Below, in pieces: positions 1-7,753 of a stretch of 28,274 nt of DNA. The position numbers and the translations under genes are program-made. The DNA comes from a virus. Every line of letters begins with the position of its first letter. The first letter of the stretch is position 1. The notes beneath the pieces are model-generated. The model worked only from the letters and a program-made list of their open reading frames with translations, did no database searches and was not told the origin of the DNA. The stretch spans positions 1 through 28,274 of IMG/VR virus record IMGVR_UViG_3300001589_000034, one strand, 5' to 3'.

Positions 1-939
1 GCTAATAGTACTAGTACTACAACTGGATCAATAACTACTTCAGGTGGTGTTGGTATAGCTAAGTCAGTACAAATAGGTCAGAAATTAAATGTTGGCGGCG
101 ATACGTCTATAACAGGCTCATTAGCGCATGGTACTTTAACCTCACCTATAATTCATACAGGCGCAACAGCTAATCTAGTAAGCGGTGAATTATACATCAC
201 TGATACTGGTATGGACGTTGCACCAAATACAGCATTCAGTAATAATGTTACTGTTGCTGGTAATTTTACAGTACAAGGTACAACATCACTTGCAAGTGAT
301 AACGCGCTATCATTAAACGTAGCCACAATGACTACACTATCTGTATCAGCAGAGACAACATTAGATGGTAATACTACTATTGGTGATAACTCAGGTACAG
401 AGCATTTATTTGTACTTGCACCTGTTGGTAACTCAACAGTAGGATTTATTCCTAATGGCAATACAGTTTCATTAGGTGATGTAAATAATAGATGGGTATT
501 GAATGCTAATACAATTAATACTACTGGCATTATATCAACGTCTTCAGGTGTTAAACCTGCATCTAATACATCAGGTGCGGTACTTGGTGATACAACTAAG
601 AGATTTAAATTAACTGCTAACACAGGTACTTTTAGTGGTAATATATCTACTACACAGCACGTATCTGTAGGTAAAACTTTAGGTACTGGTAATACAACTA
701 TTACTGGCTTTATAAATGTATCTTCTACAGCACAAGTAGATAATAATATTACTGCTGGTGCTAACGTAAGTGTTACTGGTGAAACAGAAACAGGTACATT
801 AAAAGTAACAAGCGCAACAAACTTACAAGCAGCAGCTAACGTAGTAGGAGACTTATCAATACATAGTGATATTAAAGATGAAGGCGGAAACGCATTCAGA
901 GTATATTACGCTAATGGTGATGTGGCCTGGCCGGCCTAG
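1..939 (+). CDS. Tail-fibre-like structural protein, 3' part (5' end outside window)
   Basis: Frame 1 is open from the first base, so the start lies upstream; the ATG at 211 is only an internal methionine. The visible 312 residues are rich in Thr, Ser, Asn, Gly and Val, in short strand-like repeats such as GGVGIAKSVQIGQKLNVGG and GNFTVQGT. This is the style of beta-rich phage fibre or adhesin shafts. The C-terminus (DEGGNAFRVYYANGDVAWPA) resembles the end of the fibre protein at 18227-20068 (DSSNRVLKVYNSSGSLIWG), suggesting a shared C-terminal cap. Its stop codon overlaps the ribosome binding site of the next gene. Most likely it is a virion appendage subunit; the exact T4 counterpart cannot be named from composition. 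Confidence 0.75.
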   Translation, partial: ANSTSTTTGSITTSGGVGIAKSVQIGQKLNVGGDTSITGSLAHGTLTSPIIHTGATANLVSGELYITDTGMDVAPNTAFSNNVTVAGNFTVQGTTSLASDNALSLNVATMTTLSVSAETTLDGNTTIGDNSGTEHLFVLAPVGNSTVGFIPNGNTVSLGDVNNRWVLNANTINTTGIISTSSGVKPASNTSGAVLGDTTKRFKLTANTGTFSGNISTTQHVSVGKTLGTGNTTITGFINVSSTAQVDNNITAGANVSVTGETETGTLKVTSATNLQAAANVVGDLSIHSDIKDEGGNAFRVYYANGDVAWPA

Positions 940-949
940 GGGATAAAAT

Positions 950-3385
950 ATGAGCAATCCCCTTAAGTTGCGAACACATGCAAATGGGGTTTATAATAAT
1001 GGAGTCCAAGTCACAACAAATGCTGAGCTTGACTATTCCGTTAAATTAATAAACACTAAGTACGCTACAGAGTCAGGCTCTGGTGATCATGTTGGAGATT
1101 TAAATATCAATTCAACAGGTACTAGTGTTGGTACATTTGTAGATAATTTTGCAACTGGTGAACTCTTATCGCATCCTTATTCAGGATCAGCTGGCGCTAC
1201 TACTTATATATTTAAACAAAACGTTTCTTCTTTATCAGAAGCTAGTATGATTACACCTGCTACACATGGTGGTACATCTAATCCTGGTCATGTTGCACAA
1301 CAAACATCTACTCAATTAAACACTACTATAATGCAACTTTGCTTAGATGATATAGCTAAAGCTAATTCAACATATGCAGCTGCAGGATCTTATTACGTTA
1401 GTGTTAATGCACCTAGCATTGGTGGTACTTGGGTAGCTCAAGATCAATTCTTTGATGAAGTTACTAACAACGCAAATGATGAAGATCAAAAAGTTACTTA
1501 TAAGCTATGGAGAAAAACATCTCATACTAGTAGTCCTACTCAAGTTAAACTACTTAAACAATCTACTACCAACTTACAAGAAATGTCTGATACAGAAATA
1601 CAGACATTAGTAGCTAGATTAAGAAATAGAATAGTAGCAACAGGCGTCGGCACATATAAATTTCAAACTTCTATTCCTGGTGTAGGTACATGGGTTGCAA
1701 GAGGAGCTGCTACAGACAGAAATCCTAATATTGAAAATACTCAATATACCGGTAACTATACAGCACAATATGCTAATACTTTTGCTAGACAATTCCAAAG
1801 AATATTTAGTGATCAATATTCTAGAGGACAATTTGCTAGACAATATGCAGATCAATTCCAAAGAGTATATGCTGGTAGCTATGGACGTAGCTTTGCAAGA
1901 GGTTATATATCTAACTTTGCTAGAGGAGTAGCTGGTACTAACTATGATGGCCCACAATATACAAGAGTAGTTGCAGGCCTCTCATACGCAAGATCTACTC
2001 CTGGACCTCAATATGCTAGTGCTCAATTTCAAAGAGCATTTACTAGACAATATGCAGGTCAATATGCTCGTACATATTCCTCGCAATTTCAAAGACAGTA
2101 TGCAAGGGGAGATAACTATGCAGTATCTTTCACAGGCGCATATTCAAGAGGCATTACATATGCTGTCGCATATCTTTTAGTTTATTACGGTCAGTATGCA
2201 AGATCAACAGACGGACCAAACTATACTGTTAATTATACTAGGACATTTCTTAGACGATATACTAATAACTATTCAGTTCAATATGCTAGAAATTATTCAG
2301 CGCAATATCAAAGACAATATACAAGAGTATACTCAGCAAACTATACAAGAGCGGCTTATCAAAGATTTTATGCTGGCCAGTATGGTAGAACTTACATAGG
2401 GCAATATGATCAAAATTACTCAACAGGTAATCAGTTCACAGGTCTTTATTCAGGTACAGCTCCAGGATTCGATTTTTCTCAAGTCTTTTATAGAACAGTT
2501 TACTATTATAACGTTCCAGAAAGCGAAGCAAATGGTGGTGATGGAAGAGCATATTTTAGAGGCTCATATAACCGTGGGCCTATTCCAGTAAACTTTGTAA
2601 GAGGACAATATACAAGATTCTTCTCTAGAAGCTTTTCTAGAGCTACAGGTGGTCCACAGTATACAAGATCTGTGCCTTCTCTATCTTTTAATGGTCCTGC
2701 TTATGCTAGATCAACTCCAGGACCACAATATGATGGTCCTCAATATGCAAGATCAAGAGCAGGACCTCAGTATATAAGTACCTTTACTCGAGATGTAGCT
2801 GGTCCACAATATGATGGTCCTGCATATTCAGTTAGTTATTTAAGAAACTATACAGCACAGTATGCAAGAACAAGAAATGCTCCGGCATATTCGCGAATAT
2901 TTTATACTAGAACATTCGCAGGCTCTAGAAGTTATGGTGCTTATGGTAGACAATTTGCTGGACCTCAGTATGCTGGTCTATATGCAAGAGCTCAATATAC
3001 TAGAAGCACAGTAGGTCCTAACTATAATGGACCAACATACCTCACTCAATACACAAGAGTATATACAGCTGATTATGCTAGATCTTTCTCAGGGGATTAT
3101 CAGCGTCAATTTGCTAGACAATTTGTTGGTGCTTATAGTGTTACGTATGCAAGGTCAGTACAGTATACTGTAAACTTTGCTAGATCAAGACCTGGTCCTC
3201 AGTATACAGGTAACTTTATTCGTGGACAATTTACTGGACAATATACAAGATCAACACCTGGCTCACAGTTTGCTTCATCTTATAGCAATCAATTTGCTGG
3301 TTCTCGTAATAAACAGTATTCAGGCCTCACAGTTTCTTCAAATTATACTGAAAATACTAAGACCTTGTGGTTAAGAATTGCATAA
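950..3385 (+). CDS. Aromatic/arginine tetrapeptide-repeat structural protein, 811 aa (paralogue of the 1277-aa neighbour)
   Basis: The ATG follows AGGGG (938-942) with 7-base spacing. Residues 1 to about 260 form a non-repetitive N-terminal domain: MSNPLKLRT start, then TGTSVGTFVD, YKLWRK and RLRNRIVATGVGTYK. All of these motifs recur in the next gene. From about residue 265 to 790 the chain is an irregular series of four-residue blocks [YF]-x-[R/G/A/S]-x, for example YAGQ, YART, FQRA, mixed with 9-residue blocks of the YARSTPGPQ type. A non-repetitive insert near residues 500-550 contains NGGDG and RGPIP. The C-terminus TKTLWLRIA acts like a cap. Lysine is nearly absent from the repeat. No signal peptide or membrane span is evident. 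I infer a virion appendage or decoration protein from the neighbours; the family is not one I can name. Confidence 0.85.
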   Translation: MSNPLKLRTHANGVYNNGVQVTTNAELDYSVKLINTKYATESGSGDHVGDLNINSTGTSVGTFVDNFATGELLSHPYSGSAGATTYIFKQNVSSLSEASMITPATHGGTSNPGHVAQQTSTQLNTTIMQLCLDDIAKANSTYAAAGSYYVSVNAPSIGGTWVAQDQFFDEVTNNANDEDQKVTYKLWRKTSHTSSPTQVKLLKQSTTNLQEMSDTEIQTLVARLRNRIVATGVGTYKFQTSIPGVGTWVARGAATDRNPNIENTQYTGNYTAQYANTFARQFQRIFSDQYSRGQFARQYADQFQRVYAGSYGRSFARGYISNFARGVAGTNYDGPQYTRVVAGLSYARSTPGPQYASAQFQRAFTRQYAGQYARTYSSQFQRQYARGDNYAVSFTGAYSRGITYAVAYLLVYYGQYARSTDGPNYTVNYTRTFLRRYTNNYSVQYARNYSAQYQRQYTRVYSANYTRAAYQRFYAGQYGRTYIGQYDQNYSTGNQFTGLYSGTAPGFDFSQVFYRTVYYYNVPESEANGGDGRAYFRGSYNRGPIPVNFVRGQYTRFFSRSFSRATGGPQYTRSVPSLSFNGPAYARSTPGPQYDGPQYARSRAGPQYISTFTRDVAGPQYDGPAYSVSYLRNYTAQYARTRNAPAYSRIFYTRTFAGSRSYGAYGRQFAGPQYAGLYARAQYTRSTVGPNYNGPTYLTQYTRVYTADYARSFSGDYQRQFARQFVGAYSVTYARSVQYTVNFARSRPGPQYTGNFIRGQFTGQYTRSTPGSQFASSYSNQFAGSRNKQYSGLTVSSNYTENTKTLWLRIA
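1744..3330 (+). repeat. Coding tetrapeptide repeat tract, first paralogue
   Basis: The DNA has a 12-base coding period because the protein repeats every four residues with Tyr or Phe first and often Arg third. Nine-residue blocks (Y-x-R-x-x-x-G-P-x) and five-residue blocks interrupt it, so the register shifts between stretches. It is less regular than the second paralogue. The insert at roughly 2460-2590 breaks the repeat. Confidence 0.85.
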
Positions 3386-3388
3386 ATA
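3381..3388 (+). promoter_or_regulatory. Candidate T4-type late promoter, CATAAATA
   Basis: It matches the T4 late consensus TATAAATA at seven of eight positions and lies 58 bases before the next start codon. It overlaps the TAA stop of the 811-aa gene. An identical octamer sits in the same relation to the stop of the next gene at 7275, which argues against chance. Confidence 0.5.
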
Positions 3389-3445
3389 AACACATAGAAT
3401 TTCAATAACACTGCAGTTATACTGTCCATTCGGGAGAATTGATCC

Positions 3446-6400
3446 TTGGCAAATCCTTTAAGAATTAAAACTAGTTCGGGTACACCGAATACAACCAATT
3501 TCTCTGGCTTACAGAGCATGTCTAGTGCCGAAATGGATTACATGGCAGATATCATACTGGCTGATTTCGCTACAGGCACAGGCACAGGTGATATAAGCTT
3601 TTCAACAGGTACATCAGTGGGTACTTTTGTTGATACGAGAAGAACAGAAACAGTAGGAACACATCCAGCTACTGGAGCTACTAACTCTGTTACTACTACA
3701 CTTTATCAAAATATTGCTTCACATTCAGAGAGCGGTCTTGTAAGACCTCTTCAGTGGGATGCATCCAAAGGTATAGAAGAGCAAGACGACACTGATTTAA
3801 ATGCATCAGTAATGTCTCACCTAATTGCAAAGATAGCAAATACATCTAGTTACGCAACAGGGCAATACTTTTTAGGAGTATCTCCTCCATCTGGTGGTAC
3901 ATGGCAGGATAAAGGCACCTTTACTGATACAGTAGCTACTGGTGAATCAGCAGCAACTACATATAAACTATGGAGAAAGATTGCATCAGGTACTTCACCA
4001 ACTGAATATAGACCTTTGAAAGCAACTGCACATGCATCAACACCATCAGTTAATGAGATGAATAATACTGAGATTAAAACTCTCACACAAAGATTAAGAA
4101 ATAGAATAGTAGCTACTGGAGTAGGTACTTATAAGCTACAAACTGCTGCCCCAGGAACAGGAACATGGTTACAGGTATCAAATGCTATAGAAAATAGTTT
4201 ATCTGATGTTCAATCTCAGCAGTACTCACAACAATTTACTGGTAACTTCTCAAGACAGTTTACCAGAGTATATTCAGCACAGTATTCTAGACAATTTGCT
4301 AGAGCATTTACAGCTGACTATACAAGATCATTTACTAGACAGTTTACTGGTCAATACGCCAGAGCATTTAATAGATCATTTACAGCAGACTATTCAAGAG
4401 CATTTGCTAGACAATTTGCTGGTCAATATGCTAGGCAGTTTGCTAGATCATTTACAGCAGGGTATGGAAGATCATTTGCTAGATCATTTTCTGGTGAATA
4501 TGCTAGACAGTTCGCTAGATCATTCTCAGCAGGATACGGAAGATCATTCCAGAGACAATTTAACGGTCAATATGCTAGACAGTTTACTAGAGTATTCTCA
4601 GCGCAATATACTAGAGCGTTTGCTAGACAATATGCTGGTCAATATGCAAGACAATTCCAGAGAGTATTTAATGGTCAATATGCAAGAACTACTACTGGTC
4701 CTAACTATACTGTTAACTACGCTAGATCAACACCTGGACCTAATTACTCAGATGGTAACTATTCTAGACTAATTGTAGGACCTAACTATACAGTAGGTTA
4801 TGCAAGAGCGACACCAGGACCAAATTATTCAGACGGTCAGTATTCAAGAACTAGACCAGGTCCAAGTTATACTGTTAACTATGCTAGATCAACACCTGGA
4901 CCTAACTACTCAGATGGCCAATATACAAGAAGCAGACCGGGACCTAACTATACTGTTAACTATGCTAGATCAACACCTGGACCTAACTACTCAGATGGTA
5001 ACTATACTAGAAGTAGACCAGGACCAAGCTATACTGTTAACTACGCAAGAAGCAGACCAGGACCTAACTATAGTGATGGTAACTATGCCAGATCAAGACC
5101 AGGACCTAACTATGCAGTAGGCTATTCTAGATCAACACCTGGACCTAACTACTCAGATGGTAACTATACTAGAAGTAGACCAGGTCCTAACTATGATGTA
5201 GCTTATGCTAGATCAAGACCAGGACCAGGTTATTCAGACGGTAACTACGCAAGAAGCAGACCTGGGCCAGCTTATGCTGTTAACTATGGTAGAGTATACT
5301 ATGGTGCATATGCAACTAACTACGGTAGAGTATATTCAGCAGCATACGGAAGAGCTTTCGGAAGAGTATATGCAGGTAACTACGGAAGAAGTAGACCAGG
5401 ACCAGCTTATGGTGTAAGTTATGGTAGGTCAAGACCTGGACCAGCTTATGGTGTAGCATACGGTAGATCAAGACCTGGACCAAATTATACTTCAAACTAT
5501 GTTGTTAACTACGGTAGAGTTTATTACGGTAGCTATGCTAGATCAAGAGGCGGACCAAACTACGGCGTATCATATGGTAGATCAAGAGGCGGGCCGGCTT
5601 ATAACAGAGCAAGACCTGGACCAGCTTATGGTGTAAGTTATACAAGACAGTTTAATAACTCTTTTCCAAGTACTAACTATGGTGGAGTTTTCTCAAGAAA
5701 CTATCCATGGCAATCACCTTCACCTATTAATGGTGGTGATGGCTCTAACTTCTTTGGACCTCAATATGCTAGGGGACCTTTACCTGGCATTCAATATAAT
5801 GGACCAAACTATGCTGTTAACTATGGTAGAGTTTATTACGGTAACTATGGTAGAACTTATTCAGGTTCATATGCAGTTAACTACGGTAGACTATATGCTG
5901 GTAACTACGGTAGATCAAGACCTGGACCAAATTATGGTGTATGTTATGGAAGATCCTTTGGAAGAATCTATTACGGATCTTATACAGTAAACTATGGTAG
6001 AGTTTATTCAGCACAGTATACAGTTAACTATGGTAGAGTATATACCGGCAACTACGCAAGAAGTAGACCAGGACCTAACTATACTGTTAACTATGCTAGA
6101 TCAAGACCTGGACCAGCTTATGCTGTAAACTATGGTAGAAGCAGACCTGGGCCAGCTTATGCTGTTAACTATGGCAGAGTATATGCTGGCGCTTATGGAA
6201 GATCGTTTGGTAGAGTTTACTCAGCTAATTATAATAGATCATTCGGAAGAGTTTATAACGGTGCATATGCTAGACAATTTACTAGAGTTTATTCAGCTAG
6301 TTATACTAGATCGTTCGGAAGAGTATATTCAGCAGCATATGCTAGACAATTTACTAGAGTCTACTCAGCAGGATATGGAAGATCATTCGGAAGAGTTTAT

Positions 6401-7279
6401 AACGGTGCATATGCTAGACAATTTACTAGAGTCTACTCAGCAGGATATGGAAGAGCATTTGCTAGGCAATACGCTGGTCAATATGCTAGACAGTTTACTA
6501 GAGTATATTCAGCAGGATATGGTAGAGCGTTTGCTAGAGCCTATTATGGTCAGTATTCAAGAGCATTTGCTAGACAATTCTCAGCTGGTTATTCAAGAGC
6601 ATTCAACAGACAATTTACAGGAGCATATGCTAGAGGCTTCGTAAGAGTTTACTCTGCTGGTTATGGTAGATCGTTCTTAAGACAATTTACTGCACAGTAC
6701 ACAAGATCAACACCAGGTGTAACATTCTCTGATGGTCAGTATACAAGAAGCAGACCAGGTCCTAACTATGCAGTAGGTTATGCTAGATCAACACCTGGAC
6801 CTAACTACTCAGATGGTCAATATACAAGATTAATTGTAGGACCTAACTACGTAGTTAACTTTGCTAGAACTACTCCTGGACCTAGCTACTCAGATGGTAA
6901 CTATACTAGAGTAACACCAGGACCACAGTATACAACTAACTATGCTAGAACTACACCAGGACCTAGCTACTCAGACGGCCAATATACTAGAAGTAGACCA
7001 GGACCTAACTATGCAGTAGGCTACGCTAGAACTACTCCTGGACCAGGTTACACAGATGGTCAGTATGCTAGACTAGTAGTTGGACCAAACTTTGCAATAG
7101 GCTATGCTAGAGCTACTGGTGGACCAAGTTATTCAGATGGAACCTATTCTAGATCGACTCCAGGTCCTCAGTATACAAGTACATTTAGTAATCAGTTTAC
7201 AGGACAGTTCTCAGGTGATACTATTATGGCTAGTACTAGTGTAGAAAGCACAGTTAAACTATGGCTGAGAGTTGCATAA
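3446..7279 (+). CDS. Giant aromatic/arginine tetrapeptide-repeat structural protein, 1277 aa, TTG start
   Basis: The start is TTG. An in-frame TGA at 3440-3442 lies one codon upstream, GGGAG (3432-3436) is well placed, and the product MANPLRIKT matches the start of the paralogous gene. Residues 1 to about 255 are the shared N-terminal domain (STGTSVGTFVD, YKLWRK, RLRNRIVATGVGTYK). Residues about 259-1255 are repeats in three styles: tetrads with a 12-residue superperiod, 9+5+9+4 modules (YARSTPGPN, YSDGN, YTRSRPGPN, YTVN), and Gly-rich YGRVYYG tetrads. A non-repetitive insert near residues 735-780 carries NGGDG and RGPLP like its paralogue. The C-terminus is VKLWLRVA. Arg is roughly one residue in six to nine of the repeat, and Lys appears absent there. 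It is probably a long filament or adhesin of the virion. Confidence 0.85.
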   Translation: MANPLRIKTSSGTPNTTNFSGLQSMSSAEMDYMADIILADFATGTGTGDISFSTGTSVGTFVDTRRTETVGTHPATGATNSVTTTLYQNIASHSESGLVRPLQWDASKGIEEQDDTDLNASVMSHLIAKIANTSSYATGQYFLGVSPPSGGTWQDKGTFTDTVATGESAATTYKLWRKIASGTSPTEYRPLKATAHASTPSVNEMNNTEIKTLTQRLRNRIVATGVGTYKLQTAAPGTGTWLQVSNAIENSLSDVQSQQYSQQFTGNFSRQFTRVYSAQYSRQFARAFTADYTRSFTRQFTGQYARAFNRSFTADYSRAFARQFAGQYARQFARSFTAGYGRSFARSFSGEYARQFARSFSAGYGRSFQRQFNGQYARQFTRVFSAQYTRAFARQYAGQYARQFQRVFNGQYARTTTGPNYTVNYARSTPGPNYSDGNYSRLIVGPNYTVGYARATPGPNYSDGQYSRTRPGPSYTVNYARSTPGPNYSDGQYTRSRPGPNYTVNYARSTPGPNYSDGNYTRSRPGPSYTVNYARSRPGPNYSDGNYARSRPGPNYAVGYSRSTPGPNYSDGNYTRSRPGPNYDVAYARSRPGPGYSDGNYARSRPGPAYAVNYGRVYYGAYATNYGRVYSAAYGRAFGRVYAGNYGRSRPGPAYGVSYGRSRPGPAYGVAYGRSRPGPNYTSNYVVNYGRVYYGSYARSRGGPNYGVSYGRSRGGPAYNRARPGPAYGVSYTRQFNNSFPSTNYGGVFSRNYPWQSPSPINGGDGSNFFGPQYARGPLPGIQYNGPNYAVNYGRVYYGNYGRTYSGSYAVNYGRLYAGNYGRSRPGPNYGVCYGRSFGRIYYGSYTVNYGRVYSAQYTVNYGRVYTGNYARSRPGPNYTVNYARSRPGPAYAVNYGRSRPGPAYAVNYGRVYAGAYGRSFGRVYSANYNRSFGRVYNGAYARQFTRVYSASYTRSFGRVYSAAYARQFTRVYSAGYGRSFGRVYNGAYARQFTRVYSAGYGRAFARQYAGQYARQFTRVYSAGYGRAFARAYYGQYSRAFARQFSAGYSRAFNRQFTGAYARGFVRVYSAGYGRSFLRQFTAQYTRSTPGVTFSDGQYTRSRPGPNYAVGYARSTPGPNYSDGQYTRLIVGPNYVVNFARTTPGPSYSDGNYTRVTPGPQYTTNYARTTPGPSYSDGQYTRSRPGPNYAVGYARTTPGPGYTDGQYARLVVGPNFAIGYARATGGPSYSDGTYSRSTPGPQYTSTFSNQFTGQFSGDTIMASTSVESTVKLWLRVA
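4222..7212 (+). repeat. Coding repeat tract of about 3 kb with 12-, 36-, 72- and 81-base periods
   Basis: The basic unit is 12 bases (four residues). From about 4246 to 4683 three tetrads form a 36-base unit, YxRx-FxRx-[FY]x[AG]x, for about a dozen consecutive units. Around 4684-5280 and 6700-7160 the unit is 81 bases (27 residues); for example a stretch of more than 45 bases starting at 4870 recurs at 4951. A stretch of about 48 bases starting at 6335 recurs 72 bases later at 6407. Synonymous changes elsewhere show that the protein pattern is conserved beyond the DNA. Confidence 0.9.
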
Positions 7280-7282
7280 ATA
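7275..7282 (+). promoter_or_regulatory. Candidate T4-type late promoter, CATAAATA
   Basis: It overlaps the TAA stop of the 1277-aa gene exactly as the copy at 3381 does, and lies 54 bases before the next ATG. It would drive the small coiled-coil, glycosyltransferase and oxygenase genes. Confidence 0.5.
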
Positions 7283-7336
7283 TACAATGTAATATATAAT
7301 ACTTGATATACAAGTGACTTTGAAGGAACAATTATT

Positions 7337-7753
7337 ATGGCAGATAAAAGATTTAAAAAAATCTTGTGGGAAGATCCAGAAACAAAGACAAGACTAAGGT
7401 GTCGGGAAATAACTGACACCGGAAGTCGTGAGATGATAATCGACAGAGCAGATACCGAAAATTGGGATGCTGCTTTACGCGAAACTACTCTAGATGAGAT
7501 CGATGCAAGAACTCAAGCTGATATAGATGAGTACAGAACCCAACGCGACACTCAAGAGCAAGAACAACAGGAAAACGAAAAGAGAGCTTTTGCAGAACAA
7601 CTGTTCCAAGCAAAATTAACTCTTTACGAACTTCCAGAAATAAAAGCCTCTACTAATAAAAAACTAAAACGAAGACTTCGTAAAGCAGAAACGTTTGAAG
7701 CATTAAACGTATATGCATCAGCAGTTGTGAGTGATTACGATGTCAGTCAATAA
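7337..7753 (+). CDS. Hypothetical coiled-coil protein, 138 aa
   Basis: The ATG has a good ribosome binding site, AAGGAA (7323-7328), with 8-base spacing. The protein is soluble and highly charged, unlike the beta-rich fibre genes around it. Residues 1-50 are mixed and polar. Residues about 55-95 are rich in Gln, Glu and Arg (DEYRTQRDTQEQEQQENEK) and likely a coiled coil. A basic patch follows (KKLKRRLRKAE), then a short tail. It overlaps the glycosyltransferase gene, which implies translational coupling. Two other small coiled-coil genes (14436, 16601) also follow fibre genes directly, so an assembly or chaperone role for the repeat protein is possible. I do not recognise the family. Confidence 0.75.
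   Translation: MADKRFKKILWEDPETKTRLRCREITDTGSREMIIDRADTENWDAALRETTLDEIDARTQADIDEYRTQRDTQEQEQQENEKRAFAEQLFQAKLTLYELPEIKASTNKKLKRRLRKAETFEALNVYASAVVSDYDVSQ

Noticed and set aside
153-623. Long minus-strand frame opposite the first fibre gene, and similar frames at 3850-4086, 8006-8245, 15730-16047 and 21283-21567
   Set aside because: They mirror Thr/Ser/Asn-rich coding sequence on the + strand, with no start signals and no recognisable family.
1619-2591. Shadow frames within the 811-aa repeat gene (both strands)
   Set aside because: Same cause: low-complexity repeat read out of frame; composition is artefactual.
3402-3421. Terminator after the 811-aa gene (ATAAC ... GTTAT)
   Set aside because: Only five pairs, AT-rich, and no T run after it.
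4206-6644. Series of open + frames rich in Leu, Asp and His (4206-4772, 4800-5120, 5205-5417, 5679-5990, 6132-6644) inside the 1277-aa gene
   Set aside because: All lie in one alternate frame of the 12-base repeat. A stop-free repeat stays open in other frames too, and there are no ribosome binding sites or family resemblance.
4684-7160. CRISPR-like direct repeats
   Set aside because: The repeats are in-frame coding units of 12, 72 or 81 bases with no unique spacers, and they encode a conserved protein pattern.
950-7279. Collagen-like protein because of many PGP motifs
   Set aside because: There is no Gly at every third position; PGP occurs once per nine-residue block only.
950-7279. Diversity-generating retroelement target
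   Set aside because: No reverse transcriptase or template repeat is present in the window, and variation is not adenine-focused by eye.
7310-7326. Palindrome ACTTG-ATATA-CAAGT as operator or terminator
   Set aside because: Five base pairs with no T run; frequent by chance in AT-rich DNA.
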